A DNA stretch of 8,241 nt. Source: an uncultured Clostridia bacterium (lineage in GTDB: Bacteria > Bacillota > Clostridia > Oscillospirales > Ruminococcaceae). The notes below the pieces were generated by a model, which did not search any database, was not told the origin of the DNA, and worked only from the letters and a program-made list of their open reading frames with translations. Location: positions 1 through 8,241 of the forward strand of contig CAMEPN010000064.1 of the NCBI GenBank assembly GCA_945931735.1, in the 5' to 3' direction. Made by a program: the position numbers and the translations under genes. Shown piece after piece: positions 1-6,053 of this stretch (within the stretch, counting starts at the first letter, position 1; each line of letters starts with the position of its first letter).

Positions 1-16
1 AGTTTTGAAATCCCAC

Positions 17-45
17 TTGACAAATCATCATTATCGTGGTATTCT
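17..45 (+). promoter_or_regulatory. Extended -10 sigma-A promoter of the XRE regulator gene
   Basis: A perfect -35 box TTGACA (17-22) lies 17 bp upstream of TATTCT (40-45), which is preceded by a TG extension (37-38). Transcription would start near 52, giving a leader of about 130 bases before the regulator start at 184. Consensus match and ideal spacing make this convincing, though it is read from sequence alone. Confidence 0.75.
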
Positions 46-112
46 AATGATAAAGGCGATTGTTGTGGTGATATTATTGATTATAACACTTGCCTCTAGG
101 CTCGTCAAGGTT

Positions 113-142
113 TTTGTGGTATATTTCTTGAAATTCCACAAA
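113..142. promoter_or_regulatory. Inverted repeat, candidate operator in the XRE leader
   Basis: TTTGTGG (113-119) is mirrored by CCACAAA (136-142) around a 16-base centre. A further TTGTGGT lies at 63-69, just downstream of the promoter, and a related TTCACAA at 153-159. Repressors of the XRE family commonly bind such dyads near their own promoter, so this is a reasonable autoregulatory operator. It could instead be a leader hairpin close to the ribosome-binding site. Confidence 0.4.
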
Positions 143-183
143 TATAGTCTTTTTCACAATTTTTGAGGAGGATTTTTATCGTT

Positions 184-807
184 ATGGAGAGCAAAAGCAC
201 CTGTGTTGAGGTATTTGGCAAGCGGCTTAAAGAGCTGCGGAAAGCTAATGGCTACACGATTGAGCAGTTCGCCGATATGGTAGGCATTTCAAAAAGCACC
301 CTCGGTTACTACGAGAACAACAAACGAATGCCCGACATTGAGATACTTGCCCGAATAGCCGACACACTGAATGTGAACGCCGACTACCTTATCGGCAGAA
401 CGAACACGACAGCCCAAAAGGGCAAGATGAAAACCGTGTGCGAGTTCACAGGCTTGTCTGACAATGCCGCAGAGTATTTGGCGCAGCTTGTCAAAGATAA
501 GGATTACGAAAAGCTGTCGATTATCAATCACCTGTTCGATGAGTTGACCGAGGACTACGACTTTTACAGCTACGAAACGCAAAACGGAGAGGAAGCTGTG
601 GGTAGCGTTCTCGGCGCATTGTTCCTCTACTTTGAGAGATATTCGGGTACAGCAAGTGTATGGGACGAGTTTAACGACTTGGGCAACGACAGGCGCAAGG
701 AGATACTTGCGGCGGCTTATAAGCAGCTTCTTCTCAATCAAGTTACCGAACTTGTTAAAGCGAGCGCCGAAGCGTATAGGCGAGAAAACGAGCCGATTGA
801 AAGATAA
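184..807 (+). CDS. XRE-family (Cro/CI-type HTH) transcriptional regulator
   Basis: This 207-residue cytoplasmic protein has an N-terminal HTH_3/XRE domain at about residues 10-65. The pattern is typical: FGKRLKELRKANGYTIEQFA, a recognition helix around GISKSTLGYYENNKRMP, then the closing helices ending LNVNADYLIGR. The remaining 140 residues are helical, charged and not recognised; they probably mediate dimerisation or sensing. An in-frame TTG at 163 would extend the protein by seven residues but overlaps the AGGAGG Shine-Dalgarno (166-171), so ATG 184 is chosen, with a rather long 12-base spacer. The gene stands alone between its own promoter and an intrinsic terminator. Such solitary repressors often control excision or transfer genes of integrative elements, and the IS remnant and structured DNA downstream fit that setting. 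The target genes are not visible here. Confidence 0.88.
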   Translation: MESKSTCVEVFGKRLKELRKANGYTIEQFADMVGISKSTLGYYENNKRMPDIEILARIADTLNVNADYLIGRTNTTAQKGKMKTVCEFTGLSDNAAEYLAQLVKDKDYEKLSIINHLFDELTEDYDFYSYETQNGEEAVGSVLGALFLYFERYSGTASVWDEFNDLGNDRRKEILAAAYKQLLLNQVTELVKASAEAYRRENEPIER

Positions 808-831
808 CAGCAAAGCTTTAAAGAATAATTT

Positions 832-875
832 AACCCTCCTGCGTTCGGGCTGAACGGCAGGAGGGTTTAGCTTTT
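832..875 (+). terminator. Intrinsic terminator after the XRE gene
   Basis: An 11-bp perfect stem AACCCTCCTGC (832-842) / GCAGGAGGGTT (857-867) is topped, across a one-base bulge at G856, by GTTC (843-846) / GAAC (852-855) with loop GGGCT. A short, interrupted T-run follows (TTTAGCTTTTA). It lies 25 bases after the regulator stop codon. Confidence 0.8.
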
Positions 876-949
876 ATAATACAGGACACATAGGGATAAA
901 TCTATTGCTTGGTTGGATTTAGCCAACAGAAGAACAGAGGTAAAAGTTT

Positions 950-1067
950 GAGGTCGGGAATTTTATCTCCCTACTCTGTCACAGGTAAATTTTAACAGCG
1001 AGGAATTTTACCTTGTCTGTGTTACCACTTAAAAAAGAGGTGCGGAAGATTTTATCTTCCCAACTCT
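950..1067. repeat. Degenerate direct repeats built around an ATTTTAT-centred dyad
   Basis: Segment 950-977 and segment 1037-1067 both run GAGGT, a G-rich arm, ATTTTATC, a C-rich arm, then ACTCT. A third, weaker relative, GAGGAATTTTACC, is at 1000-1012. In the two good copies the arms differ but remain complementary (GGGA/TCCC versus GGAAGAT/ATCTTCC), as expected if the folded form matters. Confidence 0.45.
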
Positions 1068-1131
1068 ACGCAAGTCCATTTTGGAGTTGCAGAGTTTAGG
1101 TCGCTGACCGTGGGGTCAAGCGAAAAGGGGG

Positions 1132-1152
1132 GTTAGGGGATTTGCCCCTAAC
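1132..1152. repeat. Perfect 8-bp hairpin, GTTAGGGG / CCCCTAAC
   Basis: The arms 1132-1139 and 1145-1152 are perfectly complementary around the loop ATTTG. A G-run (GGGGGG, 1127-1132) precedes it, and a small dyad GGTC GCT GACC sits at 1099-1109. Such short GC-rich hairpins are common at plasmid or ICE transfer origins, but no relaxase gene is present in the window. Confidence 0.55.
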
Positions 1153-1186
1153 TCAATGCTTTATTGTTAAGCTGGCGTAACAATAT

Positions 1187-1208
1187 GGCTATTGAGTATA
1201 GCCTTTTT
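1187..1208 (+). terminator. Terminator-like hairpin with an alternative competing pairing
   Basis: GGCTAT (1187-1192) pairs with ATAGCC (1198-1203) around the loop TGAGT and is followed at once by TTTTT (1204-1208), the layout of an intrinsic terminator, although the 6-bp stem is short. The segment ATTGAGT (1191-1197), which spans the loop and the end of the left arm, can instead pair with upstream ACTCAAT (1151-1157). This enclosing pairing is compatible with the TATTGTTA/TAACAATA hairpin nested inside it. The two states exclude each other, as in an attenuator. Confidence 0.45.
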
Positions 1209-1302
1209 GATTGAAGTCGAAAAAACAGACTGAAATCAAACACCCCAAAATAGCCGCACCGCAGAGATAAAGTGCGGCGGCATATAAAGGAGATACTGAA
1301 CT

Positions 1303-1479
1303 ATGAGTGAGATAAACGGCAAGACGCTCTCCATTTCCTTTAGCCGCATTATTCGCTTCGCTCAAAACGCTGCTGGCTGCTTTGTCAAGCCTTGCGGGGA
1401 GGTCTTTTTCGCATTAGGCACCATAGGTTTGTCAATGATTTTGTACACGATAGTCAGAAAGAAATTCGATGGGAGATAA
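1303..1479 (+). CDS. Small hypothetical protein with one predicted membrane segment
   Basis: This ORF of 58 codons starts with ATG at 1303 and has a good AAAGGAG (1286-1292) 10 bases upstream, directly after the GCCGCAC/GTGCGGC hairpin. The product begins MSEINGKTLSISFSRIIRF and has a hydrophobic stretch at about residues 34-50 (VFFALGTIGLSMILYTI) followed by a basic tail, RKKFDGR, as in a single-pass membrane peptide. I do not recognise the family. Its last 48 bases lie antisense to the end of the transposase remnant (stop at 1432). The C-terminus may therefore be an accident of the IS end, or the gene may have been truncated by the insertion. The ribosome-binding site is the best argument that it is real. 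Confidence 0.4.
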   Translation: MSEINGKTLSISFSRIIRFAQNAAGCFVKPCGEVFFALGTIGLSMILYTIVRKKFDGR

Positions 1480-1831
1480 CCAGCCAAGAGGGCGCATAGG
1501 ACGGTCGTTTGAGCGGCGAAGATGGGCTTTCAATTGCTGATTTAGGTCACTACAGGAATAAAAGCAGTGGCAGGAATAGAATTTGTTGCGGTCTTCACGG
1601 TGACTACGTTCAACCTTGCCGTTGTGGCGCGGAGTATACGGGCGAATGAGCTTGTGCCGGATTCCGCGCTTCGCTGCGGTTGTCTGGAACAGCGTAGGCT
1701 TGTCTTTTAATCCTTGAATAAAACGGGTTGTGAACTCGGGACCGTTTCCGGGCTGTTCGCTTCACACCATATTTCTCGCAATATTTCATTGGGGATTGAC
1801 GAAACCGCATTTCTTGTGTTATACTTTTCAT
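1432..1831 (-). pseudogene. Internally deleted DDE (rve-type, IS481/IS3-like) transposase remnant
   Basis: Reading the minus strand, an N-terminal piece starts with ATG at 1831 and runs to about 1753 (MKYCEKYGVKRTA resembles the leading HTH of this transposase class). The reading frame then shifts, and from 1749 to the stop at 1432 a 105-codon open piece encodes the C-terminal third of the catalytic core. Recognisable blocks are GNGPEF, RPYTPRHNGKVERSHRED (1644-1591; the E of KVER is the last acidic residue of the DDE triad) and MRPLGWLSPIEF. Comparable transposases have roughly 300 residues; only about 130 remain, so most of the core, with the first catalytic Asp, has been lost. The second Asp, expected just before NGPEF, is a Gly here. 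The element cannot transpose by itself. The family name is from recalled motifs; terminal repeats were not securely found, though TGTAAAG read inward from 1919 is a candidate end. Confidence 0.82.
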
Positions 1832-2004
1832 GAGGGGGAGAGCTTCCTTTCGATGAGATCTTGTTGTAGTGACTTTATTTTATCACTTTTGGGTCTATCT
1901 CTCAACTTTTTTCTTTACATTGTCCAATATCTATTTTAGCACTACACTGCTTCGGCGATATCCCCTTTTTGATCATGTCGGAACGTATGATATTCTTTCA
2001 AAAA
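1832..2004. other. AT-rich spacer, probably the 5' flank of the IS remnant
   Basis: No gene is seen. On the minus strand a weak AAAGGAAG (1847-1840) precedes the transposase ATG at 1831, so at least part of this stretch is probably the IS leader. TTTACA ending at 1919 could be the outer end of the element. The host promoter begins at 2005. Confidence 0.4.
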
Positions 2005-2047
2005 CACCCGAAAAGGTGATGACAAATCAAAAAATGAATAGTATAAT
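2005..2047 (+). promoter_or_regulatory. Promoter with shared regulon element, site 1 (transglutaminase gene)
   Basis: CACCCG (2005-2010) followed by AAAAGGTGATGACAAAT (2011-2027) is identical over 23 bases to the site at 6054. Within it ATGACA (2019-2024) serves as -35, 17 bp from a perfect TATAAT (2042-2047). CACC and GGTG form a small dyad around CGAAAA. The start point would be near 2054, leaving a leader of about 39 bases. The element would cover roughly -49 to -27, where a class II activator normally sits. Confidence 0.72.
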
Positions 2048-2092
2048 TATCATATAGTTGCGAATATTGTAAAATAGGAAAGGTGATAAATA

Positions 2093-3613
2093 ATGAAAAT
2101 AAAAGCTGTTTTTGCGGCAGCGCTTTCAGCGGTCATTCTTACCGGCTGCGCTGCGGTTTTTGATGAATTGGATGACGGAACATACGAAGAGGGGACACTC
2201 AATGATGAAACGACGTCTGCGGTGACTGATGAGAAAACATCACTGTCCTATGGAACAGGGCTTGAGGAGATCACGATAACCGCGCAGGAAGATCCCGACC
2301 CCGACAGGCAGATCCGGCGCAGACGGACTCCGGTGCGGCAGATACGCGGTGTTGACATCAACGGAAATACTCTTTCAGACGACTTCTATTTTTACCGCAG
2401 TCTGCTTTCCGGAACGTACAAACAGGCATACGACCAGATATATGCGGCGCTGTATAACGGCAGCCAGACTATCAACATGAGCGTTTCGGTGTACTCTTCG
2501 GATATTGCAAACATAGTTTACAGTGTATATTACGATCACCCGGAGCTGTTCTGGGTAGACAGTTCGCTTTCCTATTATATGAATGGCAGTGGGATCGTTA
2601 CCTCCCTTACCGTGAATTTCAATGGTACCGCAAGCGATCTGAAAAGTTCACAGCAGCTTTTTGAGGGTACGATAGCGCCGCTTATCAAGCTTGCGTCCTC
2701 ACTGCCGGAGGACGTTCAGAAAGTTAAGCTTGTGCATGATTATCTGACCAACACAATTCAGTATGTTTCAGGCAGCGAATACAACCAGAGCGCATACAGC
2801 GCAATTGTGAACGGCAAGACTGTCTGCGCAGGATATGCACATGCTTTCCAGTACTGTATGCAGAAGCTGGGGATCCCTGCTGCGTATATCGTAGGCTACG
2901 CCGGCGAGAACCACGCGTGGAACCTGCTCCGGTTGGACGGCGAATATTACAGCATGGACGTCACATGGGACGACCCTTTAGGCAACCCTGCGACTACATA
3001 TTATTATGATTATTTCAACGTTACCGACTCGTATCTCAGCAAGGATCACACCCGTGACGCGCGCTCCGCAAAGCTGCCCGCTGCATACGGAACAAGGTAC
3101 AGCTATGCCTCATATTTCGGCGGGAACGCGTATGGCTCAGACTTTTCCGGGCTGGATTATTCAGCGACTATGCCCTCTGATTTCAATATAGTTCCCGCGC
3201 AGACCCAGCCTGTCCAGACCACGACTACTGCCCCTGTGCAGACTGAGCCCTCATATACAGAACCGGCGCAGACAACTCCTGCGTATACAACTCCCGCGTA
3301 TACAACTCCTGCATATACAACCCCGTCGTATACAGAACCAGATGATGATTACAGCTATATCGACGACTGGAGCGACGAGGACTGGGATAATTACTGGAAC
3401 GATATGGACAACTGGCTTGACAGCAATGGTTATGATGACATCGACTATAACAATTACGATGATTGGGAGGACTACTATTTCGGTGACAGCATAGACGATG
3501 ACTATTATTACGACGATTATTATGATGATTATGATGATGATGATTATTATGATGATTTTTATGATAATTATTACTACAACGACTATTACGATTATGATGA
3601 GTACGGCTGGTAA
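2093..3613 (+). CDS. Transglutaminase-fold surface lipoprotein with Asp/Tyr-rich C-terminal tail
   Basis: This 506-residue protein starts at ATG 2093 behind AAGGTGAT (2080-2087). A lipoprotein signal with lipobox LTGC puts the lipidated Cys at 19, so it should sit on the outer face of the membrane. An acidic linker ends in an Arg-rich stretch (72-85). The catalytic domain has the Cys-His-Asp triad of the transglutaminase/protease superfamily: Cys245 in KTVCAGYAHAF, His274 in GENHAWN, Asp289 in YYSMDVTWDDP. It may crosslink or cleave proteins; the fold alone does not tell which. After it come a Thr/Pro/Gln linker with four TTPAY/TTPSY units (394-413) and a 90-residue tail (417-506) holding 35 Asp, 24 Tyr and 6 Trp. 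There is no LPXTG anchor. The gene has its own promoter with the shared regulon element. Confidence 0.88.
   Translation: MKIKAVFAAALSAVILTGCAAVFDELDDGTYEEGTLNDETTSAVTDEKTSLSYGTGLEEITITAQEDPDPDRQIRRRRTPVRQIRGVDINGNTLSDDFYFYRSLLSGTYKQAYDQIYAALYNGSQTINMSVSVYSSDIANIVYSVYYDHPELFWVDSSLSYYMNGSGIVTSLTVNFNGTASDLKSSQQLFEGTIAPLIKLASSLPEDVQKVKLVHDYLTNTIQYVSGSEYNQSAYSAIVNGKTVCAGYAHAFQYCMQKLGIPAAYIVGYAGENHAWNLLRLDGEYYSMDVTWDDPLGNPATTYYYDYFNVTDSYLSKDHTRDARSAKLPAAYGTRYSYASYFGGNAYGSDFSGLDYSATMPSDFNIVPAQTQPVQTTTTAPVQTEPSYTEPAQTTPAYTTPAYTTPAYTTPSYTEPDDDYSYIDDWSDEDWDNYWNDMDNWLDSNGYDDIDYNNYDDWEDYYFGDSIDDDYYYDDYYDDYDDDDYYDDFYDNYYYNDYYDYDEYGW
3272..3331 (+). repeat. Four tandem 15-bp coding repeats (TTPAY units)
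   Basis: Codons 394-413 of the transglutaminase gene are four tandem 15-base units reading TTPAY, TTPAY, TTPAY, TTPSY. Neighbouring units differ at third-codon positions (for example CCTGCG, CCCGCG, CCTGCA), so they are not a very recent duplication. They form an extended linker between the catalytic domain and the acidic tail. Confidence 0.85.
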
Positions 3614-3631
3614 AAAATGCAGATTTTTTGC

Positions 3632-3668
3632 AAAAGGTGATGACAAATCTGCGCTGATATGGTAAAAT
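3632..3668 (+). promoter_or_regulatory. Promoter with shared regulon element, site 2 (regulator's own gene)
   Basis: AAAAGGTGATGACAAAT (3632-3648) matches the core of the sites at 2011 and 6060 but lacks the CACCCG extension. ATGACA (3640-3645) lies 17 bp from TAAAAT (3663-3668), which has a TG extension at 3660-3661. The element is flanked by an 8-bp inverted repeat, GCAGATTT (3619-3626) / AAATCTGC (3645-3652). The expected start near 3675 coincides with the Shine-Dalgarno of the regulator, so the leader is only about 14 bases. Confidence 0.68.
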
Positions 3669-3688
3669 AATATTGAGGTGATGCTGTT

Positions 3689-6040
3689 TTGGGTGAGTAT
3701 ATCAAGCCGACGCAGGCATATAAAAAACTGGACGCGGCAAAGCTGCTGCACCAGAGCGTCTATATATACGCTGCACCGGGCTACGGCAAAACTGAGCTGA
3801 TACACCAATATTTCAGAAACCAGAAGTATATCTACATACCCTGTCAGCAAAACTCCTGCGATCTGTCGCTGATTCCCGACGGATACACAGACGCGGTGGT
3901 AATTGACAATGTAAACGCTATTGACGACGAGGAGATCAGAAACTCAATTGTTTCTCTGTTCAGCAGAAAACAGATCTGGCTCATCATTGCGGGACGGAGC
4001 AAAATGCCGAGCTGGCTGTTCGACAGCTTCGTAAAGCGTAATATGATGCTCATCACCGAGGAGGATCTTGCGCTCACTGTTGAGGGCATAGACCGCTATA
4101 TGCGCTCCGAGGGGCTGATACTCACCGAAGAGGAATTACAGTATCTGAAAAAATGCTGCGAGGGAAACCTGTTCGGGGTGAAATACACCGCCCAGCGGCT
4201 TCTGGCAGGTGATAAGATCGGAAGGGAGCTGTACGAAAGCAATCTTGCCACTTTCGTCCGTTATTTGGAGGACAGCGTTATTTCTGCGCTGAATACCGAG
4301 TTGGTGGACTTTCTTATGAAGGTCAGCGTCGTTGAAGATTTTACCGAGCAGCTTGCGGTGATGATAACCGGTAACTCCGCCGCGCATGGACTTATCGAGC
4401 GTGCAATGGACGCAGGGAATTTCATTGACAAGAGAAACGATGTATACACTATCCGTTTCCAGTCCCGCGAAGCGCTGCGCAGTAAGGCAGTAAAGGAGTT
4501 CCAGCCGGGTGAGCTGCGTGATTACGCGCTGCTTGCGGGCGGTTATTACGAAGCAAACAACGAGGATAACAAGGCACTGAATCTGTATGTTAAGTACAAT
4601 GAGACCGGGCGTATCCGCGAGCTTCTGCTCCGCAACGCGCGTAAATGCCCGGAGTCCGGCTACTACATGGAAATGAGGAAGTATTACCTCATGCTCTCCG
4701 AAGAAGCTATTTGCAGCAGCGTTTATCTGATGTCTGCAATGTCGCTTCTTTACTCAATGCTGCTGGATCTTGAGAAAAGCGAGTACTGGTACAAAAAACT
4801 GGAGCAGTATCGTGACACCGCTAAAGGCCAGAACAAGCGCGAAGCTACTCGCCAGCTTGCTTATCTTGATATTGCGCTTCCGCATTTAGGGAGCAAAAAT
4901 ATATTGGAGCTTATCAAAAGCTGTTATACACTGCTGAAAGATAAGTCTATCCCTTTCCCGGAGTTTTCCGTGACCAGCAATCAGCCGTCGCTGATGAACG
5001 GCGGCAAGGATTTCTGCGACTGGAGCAAGCACGACCGTGAGATCGCAGCTACTGCCGGGAAACTGGTGTCCACATTTCTGGGAAAATACGGAAAAGGTCT
5101 GGTGAACGCCGCACTGGCTGAAAGCTTCTTCGAGAAAGGCGGCGACCCCTACGAGATAATCTCACTGGTTTCAAAAGCAAAGCTGGAGGCTGAATCCGGG
5201 GGAAAGCTGGAGCTGTGTTTCGCGGCAAATGCCGTACTTATACGTCAGCACATGATCTCCGGCAATCCGGACGCGGCTAAAAGCCTGCTGGACTCCTTTG
5301 AGAAAACGGCAAAACGTGAGAATCTAAACCGTATTCTTCCTACGATAGGGGCAATGCGCTGCCGCATTGCGCTTATGGAGGGGGATTCTGCCACGGTCAG
5401 CGATTGGCTGAAAACAGCGCCGGACGAGGACGAAGCCTTCCTGGCGCTGGAACGATACCGCTACCTCACGAAGATACGCTGCTATATCGCAGGCGACGAG
5501 TTCGGGAGAGCATTTTCCCTTATAGAGTCCTTGCGGTATTATGCCGAAAAATGTGACAGGAAGTTCATCAGCATGGAGCTGTCGATTCTTACCGCAATCA
5601 TCAAGTGTCGAAGCGGCAGCGAGTGGAAAAAGGAGTTCATTCCTGCGCTTGAAAAGATCTGTGAATACAGATTCGTGCCGATCATTTCCCGTGAGGGAGC
5701 GGCGATATTCCCCTTGCTCACCGAATGCCGGGAGCTTTGCGCCGCTGACCGCAACATCGACGGCAAGTGGTTTGAAACAGTTGTCGAAGCCACCGGAAAG
5801 GTCGCGCGGAGATATCCTCTTTATCTCAAAACCGACAAGGCAAGACCTGCGGATATTTCGCCGATTGACGTTCGCATACTGGCGTGTCTTGCGGAGGGGC
5901 TTTCCATGCCGAAAACCGCCGAAAGGCTGAATATTAACTTTGAAACCCTCCGCTCCCGCATTAAAGAACTATACCGCAGACTTGGAGCGAAGAACAAGAC
6001 TGAAGCTGTTATGATAGCCCGCGAAATGAAAATTATCTGA
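3689..6040 (+). CDS. MalT/LAL-like STAND ATPase regulator with C-terminal LuxR HTH
   Basis: The 783-residue cytoplasmic protein starts at TTG 3689, 6 bases after GAGGTGAT (3675-3682); the ATG at 3681 is out of frame and no nearer in-frame ATG exists. Residues 25-40 carry a Walker A, AAPGYGKTE, close to the APAGYGKTT of MalT-type proteins. VVIDNVNAIDD (Asp73) is the likely Walker B. The middle is a long helical, TPR-like sensor region (about 270-700). Residues 723-783 form a LuxR/GerE HTH with the typical block FETLRSRIKELYRRLGAKNKTEA. Regulators of this class bind ATP and a ligand, oligomerise and activate transcription. Length is slightly below the roughly 900 residues of MalT. Its gene lies between two genes with the same promoter element as its own, which suggests that it controls them and itself. 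The ligand is unknown. Confidence 0.88.
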   Translation: MGEYIKPTQAYKKLDAAKLLHQSVYIYAAPGYGKTELIHQYFRNQKYIYIPCQQNSCDLSLIPDGYTDAVVIDNVNAIDDEEIRNSIVSLFSRKQIWLIIAGRSKMPSWLFDSFVKRNMMLITEEDLALTVEGIDRYMRSEGLILTEEELQYLKKCCEGNLFGVKYTAQRLLAGDKIGRELYESNLATFVRYLEDSVISALNTELVDFLMKVSVVEDFTEQLAVMITGNSAAHGLIERAMDAGNFIDKRNDVYTIRFQSREALRSKAVKEFQPGELRDYALLAGGYYEANNEDNKALNLYVKYNETGRIRELLLRNARKCPESGYYMEMRKYYLMLSEEAICSSVYLMSAMSLLYSMLLDLEKSEYWYKKLEQYRDTAKGQNKREATRQLAYLDIALPHLGSKNILELIKSCYTLLKDKSIPFPEFSVTSNQPSLMNGGKDFCDWSKHDREIAATAGKLVSTFLGKYGKGLVNAALAESFFEKGGDPYEIISLVSKAKLEAESGGKLELCFAANAVLIRQHMISGNPDAAKSLLDSFEKTAKRENLNRILPTIGAMRCRIALMEGDSATVSDWLKTAPDEDEAFLALERYRYLTKIRCYIAGDEFGRAFSLIESLRYYAEKCDRKFISMELSILTAIIKCRSGSEWKKEFIPALEKICEYRFVPIISREGAAIFPLLTECRELCAADRNIDGKWFETVVEATGKVARRYPLYLKTDKARPADISPIDVRILACLAEGLSMPKTAERLNINFETLRSRIKELYRRLGAKNKTEAVMIAREMKII

Positions 6041-6053
6041 TTGAGATTCAATT

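Larger units (their letters stand above)
869..1302. other. Gene-free stretch dense in inverted repeats (possible structured leader or transfer-origin-like DNA)
   Basis: I see no convincing gene here. At least eight hairpin-capable dyads follow one another: GTTGG/CCAAC (912-927); GGGA/TCCC (956-971); CACAG/CTGTG enclosing GGTAAA/TTTACC (980-1021); GGAAGAT/ATCTTCC (1044-1060); a long imperfect stem AACTCT..AGAGTT (1062-1096); GTTAGGGG/CCCCTAAC (1132-1152); TATTGTTA/TAACAATA (1162-1185); a terminator-like hairpin (1187-1208); TTTGATT/AATCAAA (1206-1240); GCCGCAC/GTGCGGC (1253-1278). A TATAAT at 875-880 has no good -35 partner. The stretch could be an RNA leader for the small ORF at 1303 or an oriT-like region of a mobile element. 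I cannot separate these by reading. Confidence 0.5.

Noticed and set aside
163..183. TTG start giving the XRE regulator seven more residues
   Set aside because: The TTG lies on and before the AGGAGG Shine-Dalgarno itself; ATG 184 is the sensible start.
950..1067. Repeats as a CRISPR array
   Set aside because: Only two good copies that differ in sequence, with irregular spacing and no cas genes.
2011..2020. AAAAGGTGAT in the shared element as a ribosome-binding site
   Set aside because: No start codon follows at the right distance in the three copies, whereas all three have a -10 box at 17 bp.
1730..2057. Short plus-strand ORFs of 62-69 codons
   Set aside because: They run antisense to the transposase remnant and into its flank, lack ribosome-binding sites and end in low-complexity Phe-rich sequence.
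3612..3629. AAAAAAT/ATTTTTT hairpin after the transglutaminase gene as a terminator
   Set aside because: The stem is only A-T pairs, too weak for an intrinsic terminator; the sequence is better explained as part of the dyad at the regulator promoter.
3251..3850. 199-residue minus-strand ORF rich in Ile/Val
   Set aside because: It is the antisense shadow of the Asp/Tyr-rich tail (GAT/TAT codons read backwards give Ile/Val runs); no ribosome-binding site and no family.
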